A program made the translations under genes and the position numbers. Positions 32,800 to 41,009 of a stretch of 47,942 bases of DNA are shown here, one piece after another. Origin of the DNA: Candidatus Lambdaproteobacteria bacterium. Its GTDB lineage: Bacteria; SAR324; JACQKK01. The notes under the pieces were generated by a model that did not search any database, was not told the origin of the DNA, and saw only the letters and a program-made list of their open reading frames with translations. The stretch lies in the NCBI GenBank assembly GCA_016204605.1, contig JACQKK010000046.1, forward strand, positions 1-47,942, read 5' to 3'. Every line of letters begins with the position of its first letter. Position 1 is the first letter of the stretch.

Positions 32800-35700
32800 A
32801 TGACGTCGCGCGCACACGCTTCGCGCCCTGCAGACGTTTCCGCCTTGCTCCGCCGCGCGCTCGCAGCGGCGGTCGCGGCGACGTTGCTGGCGGCGCTGGC
32901 CGCCGGCTCCCGCACCGCCGCCGCGGCCGACCTGGCCGTGGTCGAGCGGGTGGGAGCGCTCTTCCTCAAGCAGGGCGAGACCTATCAGCCGGTGGCAGGC
33001 CGCACCTTCCCGGCGGAGAGCACGCTGCGCGTGGGCCCGCCGGTCGAGCAACCCCCGGCGCAGCCCCCCGCGGGCCCGCCGGAGGCTGCGGCCGTGGTGA
33101 CCTACTCGCCGCGGGAGCTGCTGACGCTCGCGGGCGGCGCATCCCTGGCCCGCACCGTTGCCAAGGACGGCGCGTCGGAATACACGCTGGGCGGGCTGGC
33201 GCACCTGCTGCTGAGCACGCCGGCGGAAGCCAAGGCCCTTCAGGTGACGATCAACGGCGTCAAGCTGGAGGTGCGCACGGCGCACCTCTTCTTCAACGGG
33301 TGGAAGCGCCCGGCCGAGATCACCCTGGTGGCCGGCGAGGCGAAGCCGCTCGAGCCCCCCGCAGCGAAGAAGGAAGCGGAGAAGCCCGCCGCGGCTCCCG
33401 CGGCGCCGCCCGCCGCGCCCGCCGCGCCCGCCGCGCCCGCCGTGCCCGCTGCGCTGCCGGAGGGAGCGAAGCCGCCCGAGCCGCCCCCCGGCCCGAAGGA
33501 AGCGGCGCCGCTCAAGCCGGGCGAGCGCCTGGTGCTCGATCCGGCCGGCGTGAAACTGGAGCCGCCCGCCGCGCCCGAGGATCCCTTCCGGGCGTGGTCA
33601 CTGCGGGCGGGCTTCGATGTGGCGGGCCCGTTCACCCCCGCGGGCGAGGCGGTGCCCTCCGACAAGCGGCTCAAGCTGACCCGCCACGGCAAGGACGCGC
33701 AGTTGACCGGCGAGCGCATCCCCGTCTTCGAAGGCGACAAGCTGCTCATCGGCGCCACCCAGCGCGTGGGCCTGGAGCTGGTCACGGGCGACAGGATGAC
33801 GCTCTACGGCGGCAGCACCTTCACGCTCGACAAGTTCGATACGCAACCGGTCAAGCCCTCGTTCCTGTTCACGTTCGCGGGGCGGATGCGCGCCCTGATC
33901 GCGCCCCGCGCGGCGCGGGGCGAGACCGGCTTCAGGTCGCTCACGGCTACGATCGGCATCAAGGGCACGGACTTCGAGTCCATCGCCTCGGCAGCCGCCA
34001 CGGAAGTCTCCGTGGTCGAGGGGCTGGTCGGGGTCGGCGACGCCAAGGGCGAAGGCATCGTCGATGTGGCTGCGGGCTTCCGCACCACCGTCGCGCAGGG
34101 CCAGAAGCCGGAGCCGCCCAAGCCGATTCCGCCCGAGGAATTGCAGAAGCTGCAATCGGAGACACCGGGGCGGGTCGATATCAGGATCGAAGCGCCTAGG
34201 CAAGGCCAGGTGCTGCGCGAGGGCAAGGTCGAATACCGCGTCACGCCCGAGGATGCGCCCATCGAGGTGCTGTTGGACGACAAGCCTGTGACCCTGAAAT
34301 CGGGCGATCCCCTGCCCGCCGACCTGCCCGATGGGCAGCACCGCCTGACCGTGCGGCCCGCGCTCCGCGAAGGCCAGCCGCCGGCGGCAGCGGCCGGCGC
34401 GGCGCCGACCGGAGCGGCGGCGGCAGCCGTGTCCGGCCCGCCGGGATCGGGGCCGCAGACGGTGACCTTCACGCTCGACCGCCGGGTGGCTATCCGCATC
34501 GAGGCGCCCAAGCAGGGCCAGGTGCTGCGCGAGGGCAAGGTCGAGTACCGCGTGACGCCCGAGGACGCGCCCGTCGAGGTGCTGATCGACGAGAAGCCCG
34601 TGACCCTGAAGTCGGGCGCAGCCCTGCCCGCCGACCTGGCCGATGGGGAGCACCGCCTGACCGTGCGGCCCAAGCCGCGCGAGGGCCAGGGTGCACCCCC
34701 GGCGGCCGGCGCTGCGGGAGCCCCTCCGGCTCCGGCGGAGGGCTACGGTCCGCAGACCACCGCCTTCGTGATCGACAAGACGCCGCCCGCGCTGGCGGAG
34801 GGCTTCAAGGCCGAGGCCGTCCGGCTCCGCGAAGGCCAGGCCATCGCGGTCGGCTGGAGCGAACCGCTCGCCGGCCTGCGGCTGCTGCTGGGCGAGCCGG
34901 CCAGGCCGCAAGCGGCAGGGGGAGCCGAACCCCCGCCGGCGCCGGCCGCCGAGCAGGGACAGCCCCTCACGCTCGCGGCGGACAAGCGTTCGGCGGCGCT
35001 GTCCGGCGAGGCCAGGCTCTTCAGGCCGGGGCCGCAGCCGTACAGGCTGGTGGCCACCGATGGCGCCGGCAACCGGGCCGAGGTGGGCGGGCTGCTGACC
35101 TTCGTGCCCCGGCCGCCCGCACCGCCCGTGCTGACCTTCGGGCCGGGGGTGCTGGCGCTGGTCACGAACCAGGTGGGCGACCTGCCGGTGCAGGCCGACC
35201 GCGCGATGGAGAAGTGGCAGGTGCTGCTGGGGCCGATCGACGTGACGGCCTCGCTCGACCCCAAGGCGGTCGAGAAGGCGCAGCCGCAGCTCACGTTGCC
35301 GGCCGCGATGTTCCAGGCGCTGCCGGACGGCGAGCACAAGCTGACCGTCCAGGGCACCGACGAGTTCGGGATGATGGGCGCCAAGACGTTGAGCCTGGTG
35401 CTCGACCGCCAGCCGCCCAGACCGGTGCTGGTGATCGAGCCTGGCGCCAGGCGCATGGAGCTGCCGGCCGAAGAGCTGCAACTGGGCGAGGGTACGTACA
35501 CCATCGTCTGGGGCGAGGCGCTCAGCCGGATGCAGCATTGGCTCGACGACGGCCCGCAGCCGCTCGACCCCACGACGAACCGCGAGCAGTACCGCTTCGT
35601 GGTGAACGAGCAGGTCTACCCGGAAAACGGCCTGCACCGCTACCGGTTCCGTCTGACCGATCTGGCCGGCAATCTCCGCGAGGTCGGCCTGAAGGTGCTG

Positions 35701-36234
35701 ATCGCACGCAAGGGACCGCAGCTCGCGCTCGCCTCCCCCGCGCCTGAGGGGGGCCGGGTCAAGGTCTACCGCCCCGTCACGCTCGAGATCCGCGCCGACG
35801 GCCCGGTGGACGGCTGGAGCGCCAGGTTCGAGAGCATCGAGATGAGCGGCCTGGTCACCGGCGATGGCGGCCAGACGCTGCGGCTGCCGGGCGAACAGTG
35901 GCCGATCAAGGCCCCGGGAGGCTATGCCCTCTCCGTGACGGCGCGCCGCGGCAAGCGCCCGCTCGGCCTGTTGGCGATCGCCATCGAGTTCGCGGACCGG
36001 CACGAGGCCATGCGCAATGCCCGCCGTCAGACCGTCGCCGGGAAGACCGGCACCCTGCAGGACCGCGTGCTCCGGCTGGGCGAGCCCGGATTCAACACGA
36101 GCGTGATCCCGCCTTCCGACGCGCTCGAAACCCCGCCGCCTGCGCCGAGCTTCAAGAGCGGCAGCGGCGCCGAACGCCCGCTACGCCGGTCGGTGCCGGA
36201 TCCGATGCTGCGGCTGCGCAGCGTCAACCCCTAA
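32800..36234 (+). CDS. Giant secreted FecR-domain / Ig-like repeat protein
   Basis: A 1144-residue protein with an Ala-rich signal peptide (to about residue 45), hence periplasmic or surface-exposed. In order: a beta-rich N-terminal module; a Pro/Ala linker at about 188-235; a FecR-like domain (about 290-445) with GDKLLIGATQRVGLELVTGD, GGSTFTLDKF and IGIKGTDFE; two near-identical modules starting at residues 462 and 566 (RIEAPxQGQVLREGKVEYRV); then Ig-like domains marked by DGAGNRAEV, DGEHKLTVQGTDEFG and RLTDLAGNLREV. There is no FecI sigma factor, FecA receptor or membrane anchor nearby, so it is not a classical Fec regulator. GAGGGGA precedes the ATG. Confidence 0.75.
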   Translation: MTSRAHASRPADVSALLRRALAAAVAATLLAALAAGSRTAAAADLAVVERVGALFLKQGETYQPVAGRTFPAESTLRVGPPVEQPPAQPPAGPPEAAAVVTYSPRELLTLAGGASLARTVAKDGASEYTLGGLAHLLLSTPAEAKALQVTINGVKLEVRTAHLFFNGWKRPAEITLVAGEAKPLEPPAAKKEAEKPAAAPAAPPAAPAAPAAPAVPAALPEGAKPPEPPPGPKEAAPLKPGERLVLDPAGVKLEPPAAPEDPFRAWSLRAGFDVAGPFTPAGEAVPSDKRLKLTRHGKDAQLTGERIPVFEGDKLLIGATQRVGLELVTGDRMTLYGGSTFTLDKFDTQPVKPSFLFTFAGRMRALIAPRAARGETGFRSLTATIGIKGTDFESIASAAATEVSVVEGLVGVGDAKGEGIVDVAAGFRTTVAQGQKPEPPKPIPPEELQKLQSETPGRVDIRIEAPRQGQVLREGKVEYRVTPEDAPIEVLLDDKPVTLKSGDPLPADLPDGQHRLTVRPALREGQPPAAAAGAAPTGAAAAAVSGPPGSGPQTVTFTLDRRVAIRIEAPKQGQVLREGKVEYRVTPEDAPVEVLIDEKPVTLKSGAALPADLADGEHRLTVRPKPREGQGAPPAAGAAGAPPAPAEGYGPQTTAFVIDKTPPALAEGFKAEAVRLREGQAIAVGWSEPLAGLRLLLGEPARPQAAGGAEPPPAPAAEQGQPLTLAADKRSAALSGEARLFRPGPQPYRLVATDGAGNRAEVGGLLTFVPRPPAPPVLTFGPGVLALVTNQVGDLPVQADRAMEKWQVLLGPIDVTASLDPKAVEKAQPQLTLPAAMFQALPDGEHKLTVQGTDEFGMMGAKTLSLVLDRQPPRPVLVIEPGARRMELPAEELQLGEGTYTIVWGEALSRMQHWLDDGPQPLDPTTNREQYRFVVNEQVYPENGLHRYRFRLTDLAGNLREVGLKVLIARKGPQLALASPAPEGGRVKVYRPVTLEIRADGPVDGWSARFESIEMSGLVTGDGGQTLRLPGEQWPIKAPGGYALSVTARRGKRPLGLLAIAIEFADRHEAMRNARRQTVAGKTGTLQDRVLRLGEPGFNTSVIPPSDALETPPPAPSFKSGSGAERPLRRSVPDPMLRLRSVNP
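34183..34690 (+). repeat. In-gene tandem duplication, about 312-base period
   Basis: Two copies of a roughly 200-base block, starting at 34183 and 34495, encode almost the same module of about 66 residues: QGQVLREGKVEYRVTPEDAP, then PVTLKSG, PADLxDGxHRLTVRP and REGQ. A variable Ala/Gly/Pro linker of about 38 residues separates them. Silent differences are scattered through both, so the copies are not brand new. Confidence 0.85.
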
Positions 36235-36249
36235 CGGAACCCTGGCAGC

Positions 36250-37044
36250 ATGAGCGAACCCGTGTTGTATGAAGTGAAGCAGCAGGTGGCTTGGATCACT
36301 CTCAACCGCCCGGAGACGCGGAACGCGCTCAGCGTGGAGCTGACCCGCGCCTTCGATGCCGCGGTGCGGCAGGCCCTGGCCGATCCGCAGGTGCGCGTGC
36401 TCGGCATCACCCACATCGGGCCCATCTATTGTGCCGGGGTGGACCTGAAGGTGAGCGAGGGCTCGCCCGAGGCGGGCGCCACCGAGCGCCTGCCCACCAC
36501 CTTCCATCTCCACTACGAGTCGCTGTTCAAGCAGCTCTGGAACTCGCCCAAGCCCACCGTGGCCCGGCTGCTGGGCGGGGCGTTCGGTGCGGGGGTGGGG
36601 ATGGTGGCCGTCTGCGACATCGTCGTGGCCGCCGACACGGCCCAGTTCGCCATCAGCGAGCTGCGCTTCGGGCGCATCCCCTCGCGGGTGCCGGTGCTGA
36701 TGATGCACAAGGGGATGTTCGGGCTGGCGCGTTCCTACATGCTGACCGGGGAGCGCTTCGATGCCGAAACCGCCCTCGCGATGCACCTGGTGCAGCACGT
36801 GGTGCCCGCGCCGGAGATCGACCACGCGGTGCAGCGCCAGATCGCGAGCCTGCTGCAATGCGCGCCGGAGGCCACCGCCGAGCTCAAGCGCGGCCTGCTC
36901 ACCATTCCCGACCTCACCCTGGCCGAGGCCATGGAGCGGGGCTCGGAGATCATCGCCCGCATGTTCCTCAGCCCCTCCGACGAGATGAAGGAAGGCAAGG
37001 CCGCCTTCCGCGCCAAGCGCAAGCCGCGCTGGGCGATCGGATAG
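36250..37044 (+). CDS. Enoyl-CoA hydratase/isomerase family protein (crotonase 4)
   Basis: A 264-residue crotonase beginning 15 bases after the FecR-like stop. The oxyanion region reads YCAGVDLKVSEG. The first hydratase glutamate is missing (GAGVGMVAVCD in place of GGGCE...CD), while the second position keeps Glu (AISELRFG). With one catalytic acid it is more likely an isomerase, thioesterase or lyase-type crotonase than a hydratase. It is not close to crotonases 1-3. Physical linkage to two secreted proteins is odd and may be accidental. Confidence 0.86.
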   Translation: MSEPVLYEVKQQVAWITLNRPETRNALSVELTRAFDAAVRQALADPQVRVLGITHIGPIYCAGVDLKVSEGSPEAGATERLPTTFHLHYESLFKQLWNSPKPTVARLLGGAFGAGVGMVAVCDIVVAADTAQFAISELRFGRIPSRVPVLMMHKGMFGLARSYMLTGERFDAETALAMHLVQHVVPAPEIDHAVQRQIASLLQCAPEATAELKRGLLTIPDLTLAEAMERGSEIIARMFLSPSDEMKEGKAAFRAKRKPRWAIG

Positions 37045-37069
37045 GCCGCCTCGCCCGGCGCCCCCGGGG

Positions 37070-38665
37070 TCATCTGTCCAGCCAGACCTCGGTGAAGCGC
37101 CAGCAGTTATAGACGCTCTGGTGCGGAATCCAGTTCTTCACCCAGGGCTGGTGCGCATAGTAGTCCTTGCGGTACACGAGGTAGGGCCGCGCCACCTCCT
37201 TCTGCAGGTCCACGTCGATCGCGTTGACCATGCGCCGGCGCTTCTCGAGATCGAGCTCGACCGACTGGGCGTCGAAGCGCTTCTCCATGGCCGGGTTGCA
37301 GTAGCCCGTGTAGTTGCGCTGGGAGTTGCAGGCGTAGTTCTCGTAGAACACCGCGTCGGGGTTGTCGATGGAGATGGCGGTCGCGTTGGAGCCGAGCTGG
37401 AAATCGCGCCGGGCCACCTTGGCGTACCAGTTGCCGGTCTCGATCTGCTCCAGCTCCGCCTGGATGCCCACCTGTTGCAGCTCCCCGATCAGCCAGGTGG
37501 CCACCTCCACGTAGGACGTGAGCGCGCGCGTGCTCACCAGCAGCTTGAGGGGCTTGCCCGGCCCGTAGCCCTCCGCCGCCAGGAGCTTGCGCGCCTCCTC
37601 CTTGTTCCTGGCGGCGTCGCCGCCGAAGCCCGGCACCTGGGCCAGTTGCTCGGCGGTAAGTCCCCAGGCGCCCCAGGGCTTGGGAATAATCGCCGCGCCC
37701 GGCACCGCGCCGCCCTGGTACACGCTCTTCGCGATCGAGTTCCGGTCCAGCGCGAGCGTGATCGCCGTGCGGATGCGCGGGTTGGTGAAGGGCGGCTTGC
37801 TGAAGTTGATCAGGACGTTGGCGGTGGCGTTGGTGACCATCTCGATGAACTGGATGCCCGCGTTGGCGGCCTTGAGCTGCTCGTAGATCGGCTTGAACGT
37901 GGTCGTCGGCGCCGCCGCATCGAGCTGCCTGGCGATGAAGGCGCCGTTCCGTGCGGCTTGGGCCCGCAGGATATACATCGTCACGCCATCGAGATAGGGC
38001 CGCCCCTCGACGAAGTAGTCCGGATTCTTCACCAGCTGCACCTGCTCGTCGCGCTTGTACTCCTTGAAGCGGAAGGGGCCCGTCCCCATGGCCGTCGTTC
38101 GGAGTGCGGCCGCGCTGACGTGGGCCGGGTACACGGGGGAATACCCCGAGGCGAGCATCGGGAGCAGCGCCGTTTGCGTCCGCTTGAGGCGGAAGACCAC
38201 CTCGTGGTCGCCCCGGGTCGTGATCTCCGCGACGTTCTCATACCAGAGCCGGCGGGGATTGAGCTTGAGGCGCTCCTTGGAGGCGCCGCGCACCATATCG
38301 AAGGTGTGCTTCACGTCGCGGGCCGTGAACGGCTTGCCGTCGTGCCAGCGCACCTTCTGCTTGAGCTTGAAGGTCAGCACCGTGGCGTCAGCGTTCCAGC
38401 TCCAGCGCTCCGCCAGGTCGGGCCGGAGGGTGTCCTCCGTCTCCAGCGGCACCTCGGGGGCGTGCCAAACCAGGTTGTTGTAGACGGGCGCCACCGCCCA
38501 CAGTTCGGTGTACGAAGCCGCCTCGTGGGGGGAAAGGCTGGAAGGGTTGGCCGTCGAGGACGTGCGCAGGGTGCCGCCGTACTTCTGCGCCGAAGCCGCC
38601 CCGGCGATGCCCAGCGCCAGCGCCAGCGTGCCCAGCAGGCTGATGATCGAGCGTGCGCGATTCAT
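37070..38665 (-). CDS. ABC transporter substrate-binding protein, family 5
   Basis: A 531-residue periplasmic solute-binding protein of the dipeptide/oligopeptide class. A signal peptide (SLLGTLALALGIAGAASA) precedes QKYGG. The family signature lies at LRPDLAERWSWNAD and VRWHDGKPFTARD (about residues 80-117), and the end is PWVKNWIPHQ then CWRFTEVWLDR. No permease or ATPase genes adjoin it, so it must use components encoded elsewhere. It serves as the intact template for the broken relative at 21.6/24.4 kb. It converges with crotonase 4 (25 bases apart). Confidence 0.93.
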   Translation of the reverse strand: MNRARSIISLLGTLALALGIAGAASAQKYGGTLRTSSTANPSSLSPHEAASYTELWAVAPVYNNLVWHAPEVPLETEDTLRPDLAERWSWNADATVLTFKLKQKVRWHDGKPFTARDVKHTFDMVRGASKERLKLNPRRLWYENVAEITTRGDHEVVFRLKRTQTALLPMLASGYSPVYPAHVSAAALRTTAMGTGPFRFKEYKRDEQVQLVKNPDYFVEGRPYLDGVTMYILRAQAARNGAFIARQLDAAAPTTTFKPIYEQLKAANAGIQFIEMVTNATANVLINFSKPPFTNPRIRTAITLALDRNSIAKSVYQGGAVPGAAIIPKPWGAWGLTAEQLAQVPGFGGDAARNKEEARKLLAAEGYGPGKPLKLLVSTRALTSYVEVATWLIGELQQVGIQAELEQIETGNWYAKVARRDFQLGSNATAISIDNPDAVFYENYACNSQRNYTGYCNPAMEKRFDAQSVELDLEKRRRMVNAIDVDLQKEVARPYLVYRKDYYAHQPWVKNWIPHQSVYNCWRFTEVWLDR

Positions 38666-38794
38666 GGATTCTCTCGTTGGTGAGCGGAGATCGGGGGTTG
38701 CCGGCGGAGGGGCGCCCGACCCGCCGCGGATCGGGCGATCGCCACCTCCCGGCCTTCCCCCGGCCCCGATCATTCCGCCCGGGGCGCGGCAAAG

Positions 38795-39784
38795 TCAATC
38801 GCGGCGGCGGGCCCGCGGGCCGCCACGCCGCGTGACCAGGTACAGCCCCGAGCCGACGAGCGCCAGCGCGCCCACGGCATCGAAGGTGACCGCCTCGCCC
38901 AGCAGCAGGGCCGAGAAGAACACGCCCCAGATGGGCGTGAGGAAGGTGAAGGACTGCAGCTTGCTGGCCGAGTGGCGCCGCAGCAGCACGAGGAACATCA
39001 TGTAGGTGAACGGCGTGATGAAGGCGCCCTGGAACAGCAGGTTCGCCAGCGTCAGCCAATCCACATCGTGAAAGGGGTTCCGCTCGTACAGCAGCGCCGG
39101 GAGCAGGAACGCCGGCGTCGAGAGCAGCACCTGCACGTAGACGATACGGAAGCCCGTGAGGCGCTGCGCGAGGTAGCGCTTGATGTAGACGGCGTTCGCG
39201 GCCCACACGGCCGCCGAAGCCAGCACCATCAGGTCGCCCCGGGTCGTGCCGCCACCACCACCACCGGCACCGCGCAACAGGTCCTCCCTGAACAGCAGGG
39301 CCACGCCGCCGAACGCGAGGATCAGCCCGAACCCGCGCGGCGGCGTCAGCCGGTCGCCGAGCAGGAAATAGTGCGCGCCGATCGCCACCAGCAGCGGGCT
39401 GACGTTCAGCAGGATCGCAAAGCGGCCGCCGGTGGTGTAGATCGACCCCGTGTACATGAGGACAAACTGGAGCGTATGGAAGAGCGCGATCACGGCACCG
39501 TGACGCCACTCGGCGCGCGCATAGCCCAGCCGCTCGCGGCGCAGGCGCCCGAACAGGGTCAGCACCCCCAGCGCGATCAGCGCCCGCAGGCCGGTGGCGG
39601 TGAGGGGGCTGATGCCGGCCGTCAGCACCTTGATCGAGACGGTGTTGAGCCCCCACATCGAAGTCAGCCCCAGCATCCAGAGCACGGGGGCCGGCTCGGC
39701 CGGGCGCGCGCCGCCGGGCTCCGTCGCTTCAGGCTCCGGATCGGTGGCGGTGGCGCCCGCGGGCAGATGGGGCACGCCGGTCAT
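38795..39784 (-). CDS. EamA-family drug/metabolite exporter
   Basis: A 329-residue inner-membrane protein with ten predicted helices in two EamA halves. The first half includes LWMLGLTSMWGLNTVSIKVL and GGRFAILLNVSPLLVAIGAH; the second includes LMVLASAAVWAANAVYIKRY and LQSFTFLTPIWGVFFSALLL. A glycine run (GAGGGGGGTTRGD) links them. Substrate unknown. Its start overlaps the engB stop by four bases (ATGA), so translation is coupled to that gene. Confidence 0.9.
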   Translation of the reverse strand: MTGVPHLPAGATATDPEPEATEPGGARPAEPAPVLWMLGLTSMWGLNTVSIKVLTAGISPLTATGLRALIALGVLTLFGRLRRERLGYARAEWRHGAVIALFHTLQFVLMYTGSIYTTGGRFAILLNVSPLLVAIGAHYFLLGDRLTPPRGFGLILAFGGVALLFREDLLRGAGGGGGGTTRGDLMVLASAAVWAANAVYIKRYLAQRLTGFRIVYVQVLLSTPAFLLPALLYERNPFHDVDWLTLANLLFQGAFITPFTYMMFLVLLRRHSASKLQSFTFLTPIWGVFFSALLLGEAVTFDAVGALALVGSGLYLVTRRGGPRARRRD

Positions 39785-40377
39785 CGGGGCGGCTCCCCCG
39801 GGCCGATCCACTCGCCCAGCCGAGCCCACAGCGCCGCGCGACCCGCGTGGGTGACGCTGGAGTAGGGCAGCACCGGCTCGTCCGGCTCGAGCACGGCCGC
39901 GGCACGGGCGAGGCTGGGGTTGATCTGGGAGCGGCTCAGCTTGTCCACCTTGTTCGCCACGACGACCAGCGGCCGGCCCAGCTCGCGCAGCAGCTCCCGC
40001 AGGCTGCGGTCGAGCGGGCTCGGCGGGTGGCGGGCATCGACGATCAGCACCACGCCCGCGAGCGGCCCGCGTTCCGCCAGATAGCGCACGACGTGGCGGC
40101 CCCATTCCTCGCGCTGGGCATGCGCCACGCGCGCGTAGCCGTAGCCGGGCAGGTCCACCAGGTGGAAGCTGCCGTTGATGAGGAAGAAGTTGATCTCGCG
40201 GGTCTTGCCCGGCGTGCGGCTGGTCTTGACCAGCCGCTTGCGGTTGAGCAGCGAGTTGATCAGGCTGGATTTCCCGACATTGGATTTGCCCGCGAATGCC
40301 ACTTCGGGTAGAACGGAGGTGGGAAATTGGCGGGCGGCCGCGGCGCCAATGACGAACTCGGCGGTGTGGACGATCAT
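39781..40377 (-). CDS. engB: Ribosome-biogenesis GTPase EngB (YihA/YsxC)
   Basis: A 198-residue essential-type GTPase acting in large-subunit assembly. G1 is GKSNVGKS (30-37), switch region TSRTPGKTREINFF, G3 DLPGYGYA (75-82) and G4 NKVD, all in EngB-specific form. ATG 40377 gives the conserved IVHTAEFVIGA start; the frame is open further upstream but overlaps moaB on the other strand. The moaB start lies only 16 bases away, so each gene's promoter must lie inside the other. Confidence 0.95.
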   Translation of the reverse strand: MIVHTAEFVIGAAAARQFPTSVLPEVAFAGKSNVGKSSLINSLLNRKRLVKTSRTPGKTREINFFLINGSFHLVDLPGYGYARVAHAQREEWGRHVVRYLAERGPLAGVVLIVDARHPPSPLDRSLRELLRELGRPLVVVANKVDKLSRSQINPSLARAAAVLEPDEPVLPYSSVTHAGRAALWARLGEWIGPGEPPR

Positions 40378-40393
40378 CTCAAGCGGGAGCCCG

Positions 40394-40906
40394 ATGGCCG
40401 TACCCTCGCACCAGGAGCACAAGGAGAAGGCGGCACGAGGGATCGCCTGTGCCGTCATCACCGTCAGCGATACCCGCACCCCGGAAACCGATTCCAGCGG
40501 ACAGCTCATCCGGACGTTGCTGCAGGAGCAGGGGCACGCCATCGCAGCCTACCAGATCGTGCGCGATGAACCCACCGAAATCCGGCCGCTGATCGCACGG
40601 CTGCTGGGCCAGGACGCGGTGCAGGCGCTCATCATCAACGGCGGCACCGGGGTCGCGCGGCGCGACGTGACGTTCGACGTGGTGCAGGCCATGCTGGAGA
40701 AGACGCTGCCCGGCTTCGGCGAGCTCTTCCGCCAGCTCAGCTACGCGGAGATCGGCTCGGCGGCCATGCTGAGCCGGGCCACCGCGGGGATCTGCCAGGG
40801 CAAGGCCGTGTTCTCGATGCCCGGCTCGAGCGGGGCCGTGCGCCTGGCCATGGAGCGGCTGATCCTGCCCGAGCTGCCGCATATCGTGTTCGAGCTGCAC
40901 AAGTAG
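40394..40906 (+). CDS. moaB: Molybdenum cofactor biosynthesis protein MoaB
   Basis: A 170-residue MoaB/Mog-family protein that adenylates molybdopterin in molybdenum-cofactor synthesis. Landmarks: VITVSDTRTPETDSSG near the N terminus, the substrate-binding INGGTGVARRDVT, and GKAVFSMPGSSGAVRLAM near the C terminus. GGGAG (40385-40389) is four bases before ATG. No other moa or moe gene is present. It is divergent from engB. Confidence 0.93.
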   Translation: MAVPSHQEHKEKAARGIACAVITVSDTRTPETDSSGQLIRTLLQEQGHAIAAYQIVRDEPTEIRPLIARLLGQDAVQALIINGGTGVARRDVTFDVVQAMLEKTLPGFGELFRQLSYAEIGSAAMLSRATAGICQGKAVFSMPGSSGAVRLAMERLILPELPHIVFELHK

Positions 40907-41009
40907 GATCACACGGCGCCCGCGCATCCGGCCCGGCGCGGCGCGGTACCGCGCCGCGCCATGATGCTGGCCCCGCGCACCCCTCGCAAGCGCCGCCACG
41001 AGCGAAGCC

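Noticed and set aside
33598..36003. An 801-codon open frame antisense to the FecR-like gene
   Set aside because: It is a reverse-strand shadow of a GC-rich gene: His/Arg/Gln-rich, no family motif, and the plus strand has a signal peptide, repeated domains and a ribosome site.
32800..36234. A classical Fec-type iron regulator
   Set aside because: There is no FecI-like sigma factor, TonB receptor or single membrane anchor, and the protein has a signal peptide and Ig-like domains instead.
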